In this document: piece by piece, positions 8,308 through 17,640 of the stretch
Layout: every line of letters starts with the position of its first letter
Position numbering within the stretch: position 1 is the first letter of the stretch
Assembly (NCBI RefSeq): GCF_032925565.1
Contig: NZ_CP136708.1
Span: 1,674,001 to 1,738,000, forward strand
Origin: Alteromonas sp. CI.11.F.A3
Lineage (GTDB): Bacteria > Pseudomonadota > Gammaproteobacteria > Enterobacterales > Alteromonadaceae
Direction: 5' to 3'
Length of the DNA: 64,000 bases
The notes under the pieces: generated by a model
What the model saw: the letters and a program-made list of their open reading frames with translations, nothing else
Databases searched by the model: none
What the model was told of the DNA's origin: nothing
Position numbers and translations under genes: made by a program

Positions 8308-9744
8308 ATGAGTGAACAGATCGAACAGGCGTTAGAAAGAAAGTACGATGCTGGATTTTATTCAGAGATCGAATCTGAGACTTTTGAAAGTGGCCTCGAC
8401 GAGTCAGTAATTCGCCGTATTTCAGCAATGAAAGACGAGCCAGAGTGGATGCTAGAGTGGCGCTTAAAGGCGTATCATTCGTGGCTTGAAATGGAAGAGC
8501 CTGATTGGGCCCATGTCGATTATCCTAAAATTGACTATCAAGCCATTTCTTATTACTCGGCACCAAAGAGTATGAAAGATAAGCCTCAGTCACTTGATGA
8601 AGTTGACCCTGAACTACTGCGTACCTACGAAAAGCTAGGTATTCCGTTGCATGAACAAGAAATGCTAGCGGGCGTTGCAGTAGACGCGGTATTCGACTCA
8701 GTATCAGTGGTAACTACTTTTCGCAGCAAGTTAGAAGAAGCGGGTGTTATCTTTTGCCCTATTTCAGAAGCGCTTGTGAAATATCCAGATTTAGTGAAAA
8801 AGTACATCGGCTCGGTAGTACCGCGCACCGATAACTACTTTGCCGCATTAAACAGTGCTGTATTTACCGATGGATCATTCGTTTATATTCCAAAAGGCAC
8901 ACGTTGCCCAATGGAGCTTTCTACCTATTTCCGTATAAACGAAATGAACACAGGTCAGTTTGAACGTACTTTAATTGTTGCCGAAGAAGGCAGCTATGTA
9001 AGCTACTTAGAAGGCTGTACTGCACCTCAGCGTGATGAAAATCAATTGCACGCTGCGGTGGTTGAATTGGTTGCTATGGATGACGCTACTATTAAGTACT
9101 CAACCGTACAAAACTGGTACCCAGGTGATGAAAACGGTAAAGGTGGTATTTACAACTTTGTGACCAAACGTGGTATTTGTCATAAAAACGCAAAAATTTC
9201 GTGGACCCAAGTTGAAACGGGTTCAGCGGTGACGTGGAAATACCCAAGCTGCGTACTTAAAGGTGATAATAGCGTAGGTGAGTTTTACTCAGTGGCGTTA
9301 ACCCGTGGTAGGCAGCAGGCCGACACGGGTACTAAGATGATTCACCTTGGTAAGAACACACGCTCTACCATTATCTCTAAAGGTATTTCAGCGGGTAACA
9401 GTAACAACGCCTATCGTGGATTAGTGCAAATGGGCCCACGTGCCGATGGCGCACGTAATTTCACAGAATGTGACTCGCTATTAATTGGCGATAAATGTGG
9501 CGCACACACGTTCCCGTATATAGAAAGTAGAAATCCAAGTGCCATTGTTGAGCATGAAGCAACAACGTCGAAAGTTAGCGACGAGCAGTTGTTCTTATGT
9601 AAACAACGTGGTTTAGACACAGAAAAAGCCGTTTCTATGATTGTTAACGGTTTCTGTAAAGAAGTATTCAAAGAGCTGCCGATGGAATTCGCCGTAGAAG
9701 CCGGCAAGCTGCTCGAAATTAGTCTTGAAGGTTCAGTGGGGTAA
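8308..9744 (+). CDS. sufB: SufB, scaffold subunit of the SufBCD complex
   Basis: 478 residues, close to the usual ~480-495. It is the SufB beta-helix core protein on which [Fe-S] clusters are assembled in the SufB-SufC-SufD complex. Recognisable SufB features are the N-terminal helical segment ([13 protein letters not shown]), the central block [14 protein letters not shown], and the C-terminal block [23 protein letters not shown] conserved cysteine lies in the GKNTRST...[13 protein letters not shown] region, where the assembly cysteine is found in E. coli SufB. It is first of a tight series: sufC starts 3 bp after its stop. The leader before it is long and structured, with its own promoter. 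Confidence 0.95.
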   Translation: MSEQIEQALERKYDAGFYSEIESETFESGLDESVIRRISAMKDEPEWMLEWRLKAYHSWLEMEEPDWAHVDYPKIDYQAISYYSAPKSMKDKPQSLDEVDPELLRTYEKLGIPLHEQEMLAGVAVDAVFDSVSVVTTFRSKLEEAGVIFCPISEALVKYPDLVKKYIGSVVPRTDNYFAALNSAVFTDGSFVYIPKGTRCPMELSTYFRINEMNTGQFERTLIVAEEGSYVSYLEGCTAPQRDENQLHAAVVELVAMDDATIKYSTVQNWYPGDENGKGGIYNFVTKRGICHKNAKISWTQVETGSAVTWKYPSCVLKGDNSVGEFYSVALTRGRQQADTGTKMIHLGKNTRSTIISKGISAGNSNNAYRGLVQMGPRADGARNFTECDSLLIGDKCGAHTFPYIESRNPSAIVEHEATTSKVSDEQLFLCKQRGLDTEKAVSMIVNGFCKEVFKELPMEFAVEAGKLLEISLEGSVG

Positions 9745-9747
9745 TCA

Positions 9748-10509
9748 ATGCTTAGTATCAAGAATTTACATGCCAGCGTAGAAGAGAAAAACATCATTAA
9801 AGGGCTTAGCCTAGAAGTTAAGCCAGGTGAAGTACACGCTATCATGGGCCCCAACGGTGCCGGTAAGAGTACCCTTGGTTACGTACTTTCTGGCCGTGAT
9901 GGCTACGAAGTGAGCGAAGGCGATGTAACACTGAACGGTAAAGATTTACTTGATTTAGAAGTTGAAGAACGTGCCCGCGAAGGTTTGTTCTTAGCGTTTC
10001 AATATCCAGTAGAAATTCCTGGTGTAAGCAATATGGAATTCATGAAAGAGTCTGTTAACGCTATGCGTGAACAACACGGCAAAGAGCCTCTTACTGCTGC
10101 TGAATTTCTAAAGAAAGCGAAAGAAGCCTGTAAGCAAGTTCAATTGCCGCTAGATTTCTTAAAGCGTGGTGTTAACGAAGGCTTCTCTGGTGGTGAGAAA
10201 AAGCGTAACGAAATCATGCAAATGATTTTGTTAGAGCCAAAGCTTTGTATTCTAGATGAGTCTGACTCAGGTCTAGACGTTGATGCACTTCAAGTGGTTG
10301 CCGATGGTGTTAACAGCCAACGTGACGGTGAGCGCAGCTTTATTGTAGTGACTCACTACCAGCGTTTGCTTGATTACATCAAACCTGACTTTGTACACAT
10401 TCTTGCCGACGGTAAAATTGTGAAAAGTGGTGATGCATCACTGGCGCTAGAAGTAGAGAAAAGTGGTTATGCTTTCTTAGGCAAAGCATACGAGGAGGCT
10501 GAAGCATGA
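9748..10509 (+). CDS. sufC: SufC, ATPase of the SufBCD complex
   Basis: A 253-residue ABC-type ATPase that drives conformational change in SufB-SufD during cluster assembly. Visible motifs are Walker A (GPNGAGKST, residues 34-42), the ABC signature in its SufC form (FSGGEKKRNE), Walker B (LCILDESDSGLD) and the switch histidine (VVTHYQR). It has no membrane segments, as expected for a cytosolic SufC. It starts 3 bp after sufB and its stop overlaps the sufD start by 4 bp (ATGA), indicating translational coupling and balanced production of the complex. Confidence 0.96.
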   Translation: MLSIKNLHASVEEKNIIKGLSLEVKPGEVHAIMGPNGAGKSTLGYVLSGRDGYEVSEGDVTLNGKDLLDLEVEERAREGLFLAFQYPVEIPGVSNMEFMKESVNAMREQHGKEPLTAAEFLKKAKEACKQVQLPLDFLKRGVNEGFSGGEKKRNEIMQMILLEPKLCILDESDSGLDVDALQVVADGVNSQRDGERSFIVVTHYQRLLDYIKPDFVHILADGKIVKSGDASLALEVEKSGYAFLGKAYEEAEA

Positions 10510-11762
10510 GTCAATGGCTAGAACAGGTCATTGATGGGGCAGCGCTAGATGATTATCTGGCGCCCGTGCGTCAGCAGGCCTTAACACAGTTAAAAAACGA
10601 TGGATGGCCGAAACGCCGAAACGAAAGCTGGATCAATACACCACTTACGCCAGTTGAAAAGCGTAACGTTGCTATTGCTACTCAGGCTGACAGCGTACCT
10701 GTACCAAACATCGATAACCTAAACGCACTTGATATCGTATTTGTTGATGGTGTGTTAGTGACGCAAATTAACACGCTAGACGTGCCAGAAGGCATGACAA
10801 TTACATCGCTTAACGTTGACGATGCAAGCACGCAAGCAGCTATTGCTAGTGTATTCGGTCAAGTGAAGCCAACGCGCCATTTATTTGGCCGTGTTAACGA
10901 TGCACTTTGCCAGCACGGTGTTTTCATCAATGTAATAGACGGCGCAAAAGTTACCAAGCCTATTCGCATAGTGAACTTAGCGACTAAAAACGTGGACGCC
11001 CATACTCGCGTATTGGTTAAGCTAGGTAACGCATCAAGCGCGGTTATCATTGAACAAGGTTCAGGTGATACCGATAGCCTTACAACCGCATTCGCTGAAT
11101 ACGATATTGCCGATGATGCGCACTTAGAGCATTACCGTTTTGCTATGTTTACCGGCAGCGCTAAGCAAATAGGTGGTAGCCACTTTATGTTGCATAACCG
11201 CTCAACGCTAAATAGCACCCTAGTGGGCTATGGCAGTGAGTTGTCGCGCTTAGATGTGGATATGCATCATGCAGGTGAATTTGCGAACGCCAAAATGAAC
11301 GCTATTTACTTATTGGCGGAAGGTGAGTTATTCGACTTACATTCAACCATTGAGCACGCTATGCCTAACGGTACTACGGAAGAAAACGCTCGTGGAATTG
11401 TGGGTGATAAAGCTCGTGCGGTATTCAATGGTCGTATTCACATTCACCGTGATGCACAGAAAACCTTGGCAGAGCTTAACAACCGTAACTTGTTGTTGTC
11501 TCGTCGTGGTGTTATCAACACAAAACCTGAACTAGAAATTTATGCCGACGACGTGCGCTGTGCTCATGGTGCAACAGTGGCAGAAATTGAGGGTGAAGCG
11601 CTTTATTATATGCTGACTCGCGGCGTACCGCGCAGCAAAGCTTTGGTGATGCTGAACTTTGGCTTTATTCAAGAGTTAATTAACGATATGCCGAACGCGG
11701 CTATTCGCGACTGGTTACTTCCCGTGCTAAGCGAACGCTTTGCACACATGGAGGTTAAATGA
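10506..11762 (+). CDS. sufD: SufD, SufB-paralogous subunit of the SufBCD complex
   Basis: 418 residues. The N-terminal half is variable; the C-terminal beta-helix is typical of SufD/SufB (HHAGEFANAKMNAIYL, FNGRIHIHRDAQKT, NNRNLLLSR, EIYADDVRCAHGATV). SufD pairs with SufB, and the conserved His in the DVRCAHG block lies at the SufB-SufD interface implicated in cluster formation and iron handling in E. coli. Its start overlaps the sufC stop and its stop overlaps the sufS start, both as ATGA, so sufC-D-S are translationally coupled. Confidence 0.95.
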   Translation: MSQWLEQVIDGAALDDYLAPVRQQALTQLKNDGWPKRRNESWINTPLTPVEKRNVAIATQADSVPVPNIDNLNALDIVFVDGVLVTQINTLDVPEGMTITSLNVDDASTQAAIASVFGQVKPTRHLFGRVNDALCQHGVFINVIDGAKVTKPIRIVNLATKNVDAHTRVLVKLGNASSAVIIEQGSGDTDSLTTAFAEYDIADDAHLEHYRFAMFTGSAKQIGGSHFMLHNRSTLNSTLVGYGSELSRLDVDMHHAGEFANAKMNAIYLLAEGELFDLHSTIEHAMPNGTTEENARGIVGDKARAVFNGRIHIHRDAQKTLAELNNRNLLLSRRGVINTKPELEIYADDVRCAHGATVAEIEGEALYYMLTRGVPRSKALVMLNFGFIQELINDMPNAAIRDWLLPVLSERFAHMEVK

Positions 11763-12976
11763 GCTTAGACGTTGCTGCGCTTCGCGCCCAGTTTCCAATC
11801 CTTGCTAAAACGGTAGATGGTAAGCCTTTGGTTTACTTAGACAACGCGGCCTCAACGCAAAAGCCGCAAGTGGTAATTGATGCCATTGTCGATTTCTATA
11901 CGAACACCAATGCAAACGTGCATCGCGGTGCTCATCATTTGTCTGATGAAGCAACCCGTCGTTACGAAAACGCGCGCACTAGTGTAGCGGGCTTCATTAA
12001 CGCCAGTGCGCGAGAAGAAGTGATTTGGACTAGCGGTACCACAGAAGCCATTAATATAGTGGCTAATGGGGTAGGGCAGTTACTTCGCGACGGCGACCAA
12101 GTCATGGTGACGGAATTAGAGCACCACGCGAACTTGGTTACTTGGCAGCAAGCGTGTCGACGTTCAGGCGCAACATTAAACATTGTGCCTGTATTCGACA
12201 ACGGTGAGCTTGATATCGATGCATTCGATAGACTGCTAACACCCAACACTAAAATGGTGGCGTTTCCGCATGTATCTAATGCATTAGGTACGGTTAACCC
12301 CATTAAACTGTTAACTGAAAAAGCAAAAGCGGTAGGTGCCTGGGTATTAGTTGACGGCGCGCAGGGCATTGCCCATGGCGGTGTTGACGTGCAAGACATA
12401 GGCTGTGACTTTTACGCTTTTTCTGGGCATAAGCTGTTTGGGCCAACGGGGATTGGTGTTTTATGGGGCCGTAAATCGGTACTAGAAGACTGGCCAGTAT
12501 GGCAAACCGGCGGCGAAATGATTAAAGATGTGTCTTATCATGAAGCGACTTGGGGCGAATTACCAAATCGCCTAGAAGCGGGTACGCCTAATATTGCAGG
12601 CGCTATTGGTCTAGGTGCAGCAGTTGATTGGTTTAAAAACCTTGATATGGCCGCATTACATAACCATGAACAAGCTTTATTAAGCTACGCCACTGAACAA
12701 GCACTTGCTCTAGACGGAATGCGTTTAATTGGCACAGCGCCTAACAAAGTCGGTGTATTAAGCTTTTTATTAGACGGCGCGCACCCTGCAGATGTCGGGT
12801 TTATTCTTGATAGGCAAGGTGTGGCCATTAGAACGGGCGATAACTGTGCGCAGCCGCTAATGAAGCGCTTCGGTATTCCAGGTACTGCTCGTGCATCGTT
12901 CTCGATTTACAACACGCTTGAAGAAGTGGACAGCCTATTTGCTGCACTTAAGAAAGCGAAAATGATGTTGGCCTAA
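11759..12976 (+). CDS. sufS: SufS, group II cysteine desulfurase
   Basis: A 405-residue PLP-dependent enzyme that liberates sulfur from cysteine and passes it to SufE. The PLP lysine is K225 (SGHKLFGPTG) and the active-site cysteine C363 (RTGDNCAQPL) sits in the short rigid loop typical of SufS, within one residue of the E. coli positions. The locus therefore encodes two desulfurases, this one and the IscS type. It overlaps sufD by 4 bp; the A-type carrier gene follows after a 9-bp gap carrying a strong AAGGAGG. Confidence 0.95.
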   Translation: MSLDVAALRAQFPILAKTVDGKPLVYLDNAASTQKPQVVIDAIVDFYTNTNANVHRGAHHLSDEATRRYENARTSVAGFINASAREEVIWTSGTTEAINIVANGVGQLLRDGDQVMVTELEHHANLVTWQQACRRSGATLNIVPVFDNGELDIDAFDRLLTPNTKMVAFPHVSNALGTVNPIKLLTEKAKAVGAWVLVDGAQGIAHGGVDVQDIGCDFYAFSGHKLFGPTGIGVLWGRKSVLEDWPVWQTGGEMIKDVSYHEATWGELPNRLEAGTPNIAGAIGLGAAVDWFKNLDMAALHNHEQALLSYATEQALALDGMRLIGTAPNKVGVLSFLLDGAHPADVGFILDRQGVAIRTGDNCAQPLMKRFGIPGTARASFSIYNTLEEVDSLFAALKKAKMMLA

Positions 12977-12985
12977 GGAGGCACT

Positions 12986-13342
12986 ATGAGTGTTGAAACA
13001 TTTGTTCCAAGCACAAAGCTAATTACCTTGAGCGACAGCGCCATCAAGCACTTTGAAAGTAAGCTTAAAGATAAGCCGGGTCAGTTAATTCGTTTATCTA
13101 CTCGCGTAAGTGGTTGTACTGGATACGCCTACGAACTTGATTTTGCAGACAGCGCGAAAGACGGCGATGAAATTGTTGAAATTTCGCCAACACTTCGTGT
13201 TGCGGTTTCAGAAGATGCGGCAGAGCTTGTACGTAGCACAGAAATTGACTACGTGACAGAAGGCGTGAATGGCATTATTAAGTATAACAACCCGAATGTG
13301 GTTGATGAGTGCGGTTGTGGCGAAAGCTTCAACGTTGGCTAA
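12986..13342 (+). CDS. sufA: A-type iron-sulfur carrier (SufA/IscA family)
   Basis: 118 residues of the HesB/IscA family, which receives clusters from the scaffold and delivers them to target proteins. The three conserved cysteines are present: one in RVSGCTGYAYEL and a C-x-C pair near the C-terminus (DECGCGESF). The E-C-G-C-G-E-S-F ending is shared with SufA and IscA, so the symbol rests mainly on location between sufS and sufT. It has the strongest Shine-Dalgarno of the operon (AAGGAGG). In E. coli SufA is promoter-proximal; here it is inside the operon. Confidence 0.85.
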   Translation: MSVETFVPSTKLITLSDSAIKHFESKLKDKPGQLIRLSTRVSGCTGYAYELDFADSAKDGDEIVEISPTLRVAVSEDAAELVRSTEIDYVTEGVNGIIKYNNPNVVDECGCGESFNVG

Positions 13343-13368
13343 CTGCAGCAATATAAAGAAGTTATAGC

Positions 13369-13902
13369 ATGAAGCAGAAGATGGTGGTAACAGAACGAGA
13401 GTGTAAAGCACGTCTTGTTCCAGCAGGTAACCCTGCGACCATACCAGAAGGTGAGTTTGTTACGATTACGCAAGATTTAGGTGGAAACTACACCGTTACA
13501 TGGCGTGGTAACATGTACCGTATTGACGGTACCGATGCAGATGCTATTGGTCGGAAAGCCCAAGTGCTTAACTTCGCTGAGCCTGACGACGGTAAAGTGA
13601 GCGAACAGCAAGTATGGGATGCGCTTGAAACTATCTTCGACCCTGAAATACCCATTAACTTGGTGTCGCTGGGGCTTATCTATAAGGTTAGCGTTAATCA
13701 AGATAACGGTGAAGTTGATATTGATATGACATTAACCGCGCCGGGTTGCGGCATGGGCCCAGTGTTAGTGGGCGATGTTGAATATCGTGTAGCATTGGTT
13801 CCTTTCGTTACCGCTGTGAATGTAGAGTTAGTCTTTGACCCTGCATGGTCAAGAGAAATGATGAGCGAAGAAGCGCAGCTAGAAGCTGGCCTTTTCTTTT
13901 AA
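13369..13902 (+). CDS. sufT: SufT, MIP18/DUF59-family Fe-S maturation protein
   Basis: 177 residues. The C-terminal ~100 residues form a DUF59/MIP18 domain (VWDALETIFDPEIPINLVSLGLIY, then TLTAPGCGMGP with the conserved cysteine, and VFDPAWSREMMSEEA). The N-terminal ~70 residues are the extension characteristic of SufT. Family members help mature Fe-S proteins; SufT supports cluster transfer under high demand in other bacteria. E. coli lacks it in its suf operon. It lies 26 bp after sufA and 16 bp before sufE, consistent with one transcript. Confidence 0.85.
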   Translation: MKQKMVVTERECKARLVPAGNPATIPEGEFVTITQDLGGNYTVTWRGNMYRIDGTDADAIGRKAQVLNFAEPDDGKVSEQQVWDALETIFDPEIPINLVSLGLIYKVSVNQDNGEVDIDMTLTAPGCGMGPVLVGDVEYRVALVPFVTAVNVELVFDPAWSREMMSEEAQLEAGLFF

Positions 13903-13918
13903 TAACACAGGATTATCC

Positions 13919-14329
13919 ATGGCATTACCCTCTACTGAAGAAATTATTGATGATTTAGCGTTTTTCGATGATTGGGAACAGCGCTATCAATATATTATCG
14001 ATTTAGGTAAATCTGTACCTGGCTTGCCAGAAGAGAAGCGCACGCCAGACAGACTTGTAAAAGGTTGCCAAAGCAGTGTGTGGCTAGTTGAGTCGTACGA
14101 CAATAATCAAATTACATTCGAAGTAGACAGTGACGCCGTGATTGTTCAAGGCTTATTAGCGTTAGTTTTGGCGGCTTACAATAATAAATCGCCGAAAGAC
14201 ATTCTTGAATTTGATATCAATGGCTATTTCGAAGCACTAGATTTGGAACGCCATATTACGCCTACTCGCGGTAATGGCCTTCGTGCAATAGTGGCGAAAA
14301 TTCAGCATCTTGCTAAAGAAAACAGCTAG
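13919..14329 (+). CDS. sufE: SufE, sulfur-transfer partner of SufS
   Basis: 136 residues. SufE accepts persulfide sulfur from SufS and passes it to SufB. The acceptor cysteine is C50 in the motif KGCQSSVWL, equivalent to C51 in E. coli SufE, and the family block RYQYIIDLGK is near the N-terminus. It closes the iron-sulfur locus; no terminator-like hairpin is obvious directly behind it, and a separate promoter serves ndk. Confidence 0.95.
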   Translation: MALPSTEEIIDDLAFFDDWEQRYQYIIDLGKSVPGLPEEKRTPDRLVKGCQSSVWLVESYDNNQITFEVDSDAVIVQGLLALVLAAYNNKSPKDILEFDINGYFEALDLERHITPTRGNGLRAIVAKIQHLAKENS

Positions 14330-14467
14330 TTATATATAAATTGGCGTGGAGCGTTAGCCTAAATTAAGTGCTACAACTACTCCTTGCCTAACACGCGGTA
14401 ATCACTGTCATAATAGTGTCATCGTTATCACGTGTAGTAGAACGCCATGGGGTGTTGAAATCGCCGC

Positions 14468-14496
14468 TGGTCAAGCCGTTAATAATTGCCTATAAT
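14468..14496 (+). promoter_or_regulatory. Probable sigma70 promoter of ndk
   Basis: TGGTCA (14468-14473) and a perfect TATAAT (14491-14496) are 17 bp apart, about 45 bp before the ndk start codon. This separates ndk from the suf transcript. Confidence 0.55.
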
Positions 14497-14540
14497 TCGC
14501 GGCCAAAAATTCATAAGACTTAATTTGTTTGGAGAGAACA

Positions 14541-14972
14541 ATGGCTCTAGAGCGTACTTTTTCGATTATCAAGCCTGATGCGGTAGCTAAAAACGTTATC
14601 GGTGCAATTTACAACCGTTTCGAATCTGCAGGTCTTCGCATCGTGGCATCTAAGATGATCCACATGAGCAAAGAACAAGCTGAAGGTTTTTACGCAGAAC
14701 ATAAAGAACGTCCTTTTTTCGGCGCTCTAGTTGGTTTCATGACATCTGGCCCAGTTATGGTTCAGGTTCTTGAAGGCGAAAACGCTGTTGTTAAAAACCG
14801 TGAAATCATGGGTGCAACTAACCCAGCTGATGCTGCTGCCGGAACACTTCGTTCTGACTACGCTGCTTCAATTGATGAAAATGCATGTCACGGTTCTGAT
14901 GCACCAGAATCAGCTGCACGTGAAATTGCTTACTTCTTCTCTGAAGAAGAGATTTGTCCTCGTACGCGTTAA
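14541..14972 (+). CDS. ndk: Nucleoside diphosphate kinase
   Basis: A 143-residue cytosolic enzyme that transfers the terminal phosphate between nucleoside triphosphates and diphosphates through a phosphohistidine. The active-site motif NACHGSD is present, and the N-terminal [12 protein letters not shown] block is characteristic. The ATG at 14541, preceded by GGAGAG, gives the family length; an upstream in-frame start would add four residues without a better ribosome site. A strong intrinsic terminator follows. Gene order (ndk then rlmN) matches the usual isc-ndk-rlmN neighbourhood. Confidence 0.96.
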   Translation: MALERTFSIIKPDAVAKNVIGAIYNRFESAGLRIVASKMIHMSKEQAEGFYAEHKERPFFGALVGFMTSGPVMVQVLEGENAVVKNREIMGATNPADAAAGTLRSDYAASIDENACHGSDAPESAAREIAYFFSEEEICPRTR

Positions 14973-14990
14973 TCGCAAACGACCGAATCT

Positions 14991-15018
14991 AAAAAACGAG
15001 GCTTCGGCCTCGTTTTTT
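14991..15018 (+). terminator. Intrinsic terminator of ndk
   Basis: Stem ACGAGGC/GCCTCGT with a TTCG tetraloop, flanked by A6 and T6, so it could work in either direction. Confidence 0.9.
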
Positions 15019-15454
15019 GTTTCTGTAAGTCTATTTATTTAGCTTTATTGTCTTGCGTCTGGCATTGGTTCACTTCGTCAAGTAACAGCAACAATATAGC
15101 TTGTTACACCCTGTATTTAGTCTGTGGGTTACGCTTTTTCTAGTTGAACAAGTATGGTAATATCCGCGCAAATTTTGAACGGCTTTGGTCTATGACTTTT
15201 GACCGTTTTGGGCGTAACGTTTTTCTTAGCAGCATATCTTCTGCTTACGTCCTACAAGTGAACGGCTTTTCACTACTTACTTTTTAAGTGTAATCCATTA
15301 TTAAGGGGGCACCTGATAAAGGCTTCCGAGGCTTCACCTTAATAACGCAAGTAGATTTAGAGCAACATGGATTCGAACCTCCAAATGTCCGTTCGCGTCA
15401 TCATATTAGCAGTACAAGGCAATAGCCTTGAATAGGTAAAAGGGTCATCATTTT
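15019..15454 (+). other. 436-bp gap with possible structured rlmN leader
   Basis: No gene seen. An extended -10 (TGG-TAATAT, 15158-15163) could start a ~285-nt leader. Downstream are AGTGAA/TTCACT near 15258-15273, a perfect 9-bp closing stem TTATTAAGG/CCTTAATAA (15298-15306 with 15337-15345) enclosing about 30 nt, and AAGGC/GCCTT (15416-15429). Confidence 0.4.
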
Positions 15455-16573
15455 ATGGCAAAGACAAATTTGTTAAATCTTAATCGCGAAGGCTTGCGTA
15501 ATTTCTTCAAAGAAAAAGGAGAAAAACCATTTCGTGCCGATCAGGTAATGAAGTGGATTTATCAGCAGGGTGAAAGCGATTTTGAGAAAATGAGCAACCT
15601 GAATAAAAACCTGCGCGCGATGTTAATAGAACACTGTGAAGTGAAAGCGCCAGAGATTGCCTATTTCCAAGAAGCCAGCGATGGCACCATTAAGTTCGCG
15701 TTAGCCCTTGAAGGTGGTCAGGAAGTGGAAACGGTATGGATCCCAGAAGCCGACCGTGCAACGCTTTGTGTATCGTCACAAGTAGGCTGTGCCCTAGAAT
15801 GTACATTCTGTTCTACTGCTCAACAAGGCTTTAACCGTAATTTGAGTGTCAGTGAAATTATCGGTCAAGTATGGCGTGTCGCTACCTTCCTTGGTTTATC
15901 AAAAGATACCAGCAAACGACCTATCACTAACGTAGTGATGATGGGTATGGGTGAGCCTTTGCTTAACCTTAAAAACGTGGTGCCAGCCATGAACATCATG
16001 CTAGATGACTTCGGGTTTGGCTTATCTAAGCGCCGCGTGACATTAAGTACCTCGGGTGTTGTACCTGCACTTGATATGCTTGGTGACCAAATCGATGTGG
16101 CCTTAGCGATTTCATTGCATGCGCCAAACGACGAACTGCGTAATGAAATTGTACCGGTGAATAAAAAATACAACATTGAAGCCTTTTTGGCTGGCGTACG
16201 TCGTTATCTTGAAAAGTCGAAAGCTAACCAAGGCCGAGTGACGGTTGAATACGTTATGCTTTCGCACATTAACGACAGTACCGACCAAGCCCATGAATTA
16301 GCGAAAGTATTGAAAGATACACCGTGTAAAATAAACTTAATTCCGTTTAACCCTTATCCGGGTTCACCGTATCTTTGTTCAAGCAATTCTCGTATCGATA
16401 GATTCTCAAAAGTGCTTATGGATTATGGATTTACCACCGTTGTACGTAAAACACGAGGCGACGATATCGATGCTGCTTGTGGGCAATTAGTGGGTGATGT
16501 AGTAGACAGAACTAAACGATTGTTAAAAAAACAGGTGAAGGGCGAAGCGATTTCGGTAAAAATAGCCCAATAA
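15455..16573 (+). CDS. rlmN: RlmN, dual-specificity 23S rRNA/tRNA adenine-C2 methyltransferase
   Basis: A 372-residue radical-SAM enzyme that methylates A2503 of 23S rRNA and A37 of some tRNAs. The [4Fe-4S] motif is C-x3-C-x2-C in [14 protein letters not shown], and the catalytic cysteine near the C-terminus lies in [19 protein letters not shown] is the SAM-binding glycine motif. It needs an iron-sulfur cluster, which fits its proximity to the assembly locus. pilW follows 24 bp later on the same strand, so an rlmN-pilW-rodZ-ispG transcript is likely. Confidence 0.96.
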   Translation: MAKTNLLNLNREGLRNFFKEKGEKPFRADQVMKWIYQQGESDFEKMSNLNKNLRAMLIEHCEVKAPEIAYFQEASDGTIKFALALEGGQEVETVWIPEADRATLCVSSQVGCALECTFCSTAQQGFNRNLSVSEIIGQVWRVATFLGLSKDTSKRPITNVVMMGMGEPLLNLKNVVPAMNIMLDDFGFGLSKRRVTLSTSGVVPALDMLGDQIDVALAISLHAPNDELRNEIVPVNKKYNIEAFLAGVRRYLEKSKANQGRVTVEYVMLSHINDSTDQAHELAKVLKDTPCKINLIPFNPYPGSPYLCSSNSRIDRFSKVLMDYGFTTVVRKTRGDDIDAACGQLVGDVVDRTKRLLKKQVKGEAISVKIAQ

Positions 16574-16597
16574 TCATTAAGATATTAGGGTAATAAC

Positions 16598-17632
16598 ATG
16601 CGAATAGGATTGATAGCAGCTGTAGTCTTTTTAGCGGGGTGCGTAAGCAACTCGCAACCTGGAAGTTACAATAGTAACTTTGACCGCCAGGAAGCTGCTA
16701 AAACTCGTATGTCTTTAGGGTTAACCTACCTTAAAAACAATAATTATAAACAAGCTAAAGTGAACTTAGACCAAGCGCTAGAGTACGATCCACGTTCAGC
16801 TGAAGTCAATTACGCTATTGCGTACTATTACCAACTGGTAGGGGACGTGAAGCGAGCCGATGATCTCTATCAAACGGCAATGTCGTTAGCACCATATAAC
16901 GGTGATATCGCAAACAGTTATGGTGCGTTCAAGTGCCAAGACGGTGATTACGATGGCGCTAAGGAGTACTTCCTTAAGGCCGTCAGTAATCAACAATATG
17001 CTAATTCCGCAGAAACTTATGAAAATCTGGCCTTATGTGCTCAAAGCCAAGGTAATACTGAAGATGCTATTACCTATTTTCAAAGTGCACTCAAACACCA
17101 GCCCTTACGTGCTAAAAGCTTATATTTACTGACAGAGCTTTATGTTGCTACCGAGCAGTGGACATCAGCGAAGTACACGTTAGACAAGTATCAACGTGTC
17201 GCTAAACCTTCTCCCGATTCTTTATGGCTGTCTTTTGAAATACACCAAGGAACAAACGACTGGGAAGGGGCAAAAGAAGTGGGGTATCAATTATCAACCT
17301 TATTTCCAGACAGCCCGTATACAGCTGACTATAAGAATATTCTTGCGCAGCATACTCCACAGGTTGAACGAAAAGTAAAAGGGGAAGATACTAGCGCTGA
17401 TAAAGTATCTGACTCAGTACAGGCAGAAACAGAAACAGAAACAAAAACGGGGTTGTCTTCCCAGCAAGCGCAATTCCACATAGTAAAGGCGAACGAAAAC
17501 CTTTATCGTATTTCTCTAAAGCATAACATTAAAATTACCTCGCTGAAGGAGTGGAACAACATTGAAAATGCTGGCTCGATTTTTGCCGGTATGAAGCTTT
17601 GGTTAGTACCACACAACATGCAAGGGGAATAG
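16598..17632 (+). CDS. pilW: PilW/PilF-like TPR lipoprotein with C-terminal LysM domain
   Basis: 344 residues. A lipobox (VFLAGC) at the N-terminus marks an outer-membrane lipoprotein. Residues ~30-250 form TPR repeats (LGLTYLKNNNYKQAKVNLDQ, YENLALCAQSQGNTEDA), as in the type IV pilus secretin pilotin PilW/PilF, which helps PilQ assemble. Unlike the usual ~250-residue PilF, it continues through a Thr/Glu-rich linker into a LysM-like peptidoglycan-binding module (FHIVKANENLYRISLKHNI ... GMKLWLVP). The extra domain could anchor the pilotin to the cell wall. It sits between rlmN and rodZ, the standard pilF position. Confidence 0.85.
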   Translation: MRIGLIAAVVFLAGCVSNSQPGSYNSNFDRQEAAKTRMSLGLTYLKNNNYKQAKVNLDQALEYDPRSAEVNYAIAYYYQLVGDVKRADDLYQTAMSLAPYNGDIANSYGAFKCQDGDYDGAKEYFLKAVSNQQYANSAETYENLALCAQSQGNTEDAITYFQSALKHQPLRAKSLYLLTELYVATEQWTSAKYTLDKYQRVAKPSPDSLWLSFEIHQGTNDWEGAKEVGYQLSTLFPDSPYTADYKNILAQHTPQVERKVKGEDTSADKVSDSVQAETETETKTGLSSQQAQFHIVKANENLYRISLKHNIKITSLKEWNNIENAGSIFAGMKLWLVPHNMQGE

Positions 17633-17640
17633 GAAGTCGA

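Noticed and set aside
15366..15383. GGATTCGAACC, which looks like the reverse of a tRNA T-arm
   Set aside because: The flanking bases do not pair as a T-stem, and no anticodon or acceptor arm is nearby on either strand.
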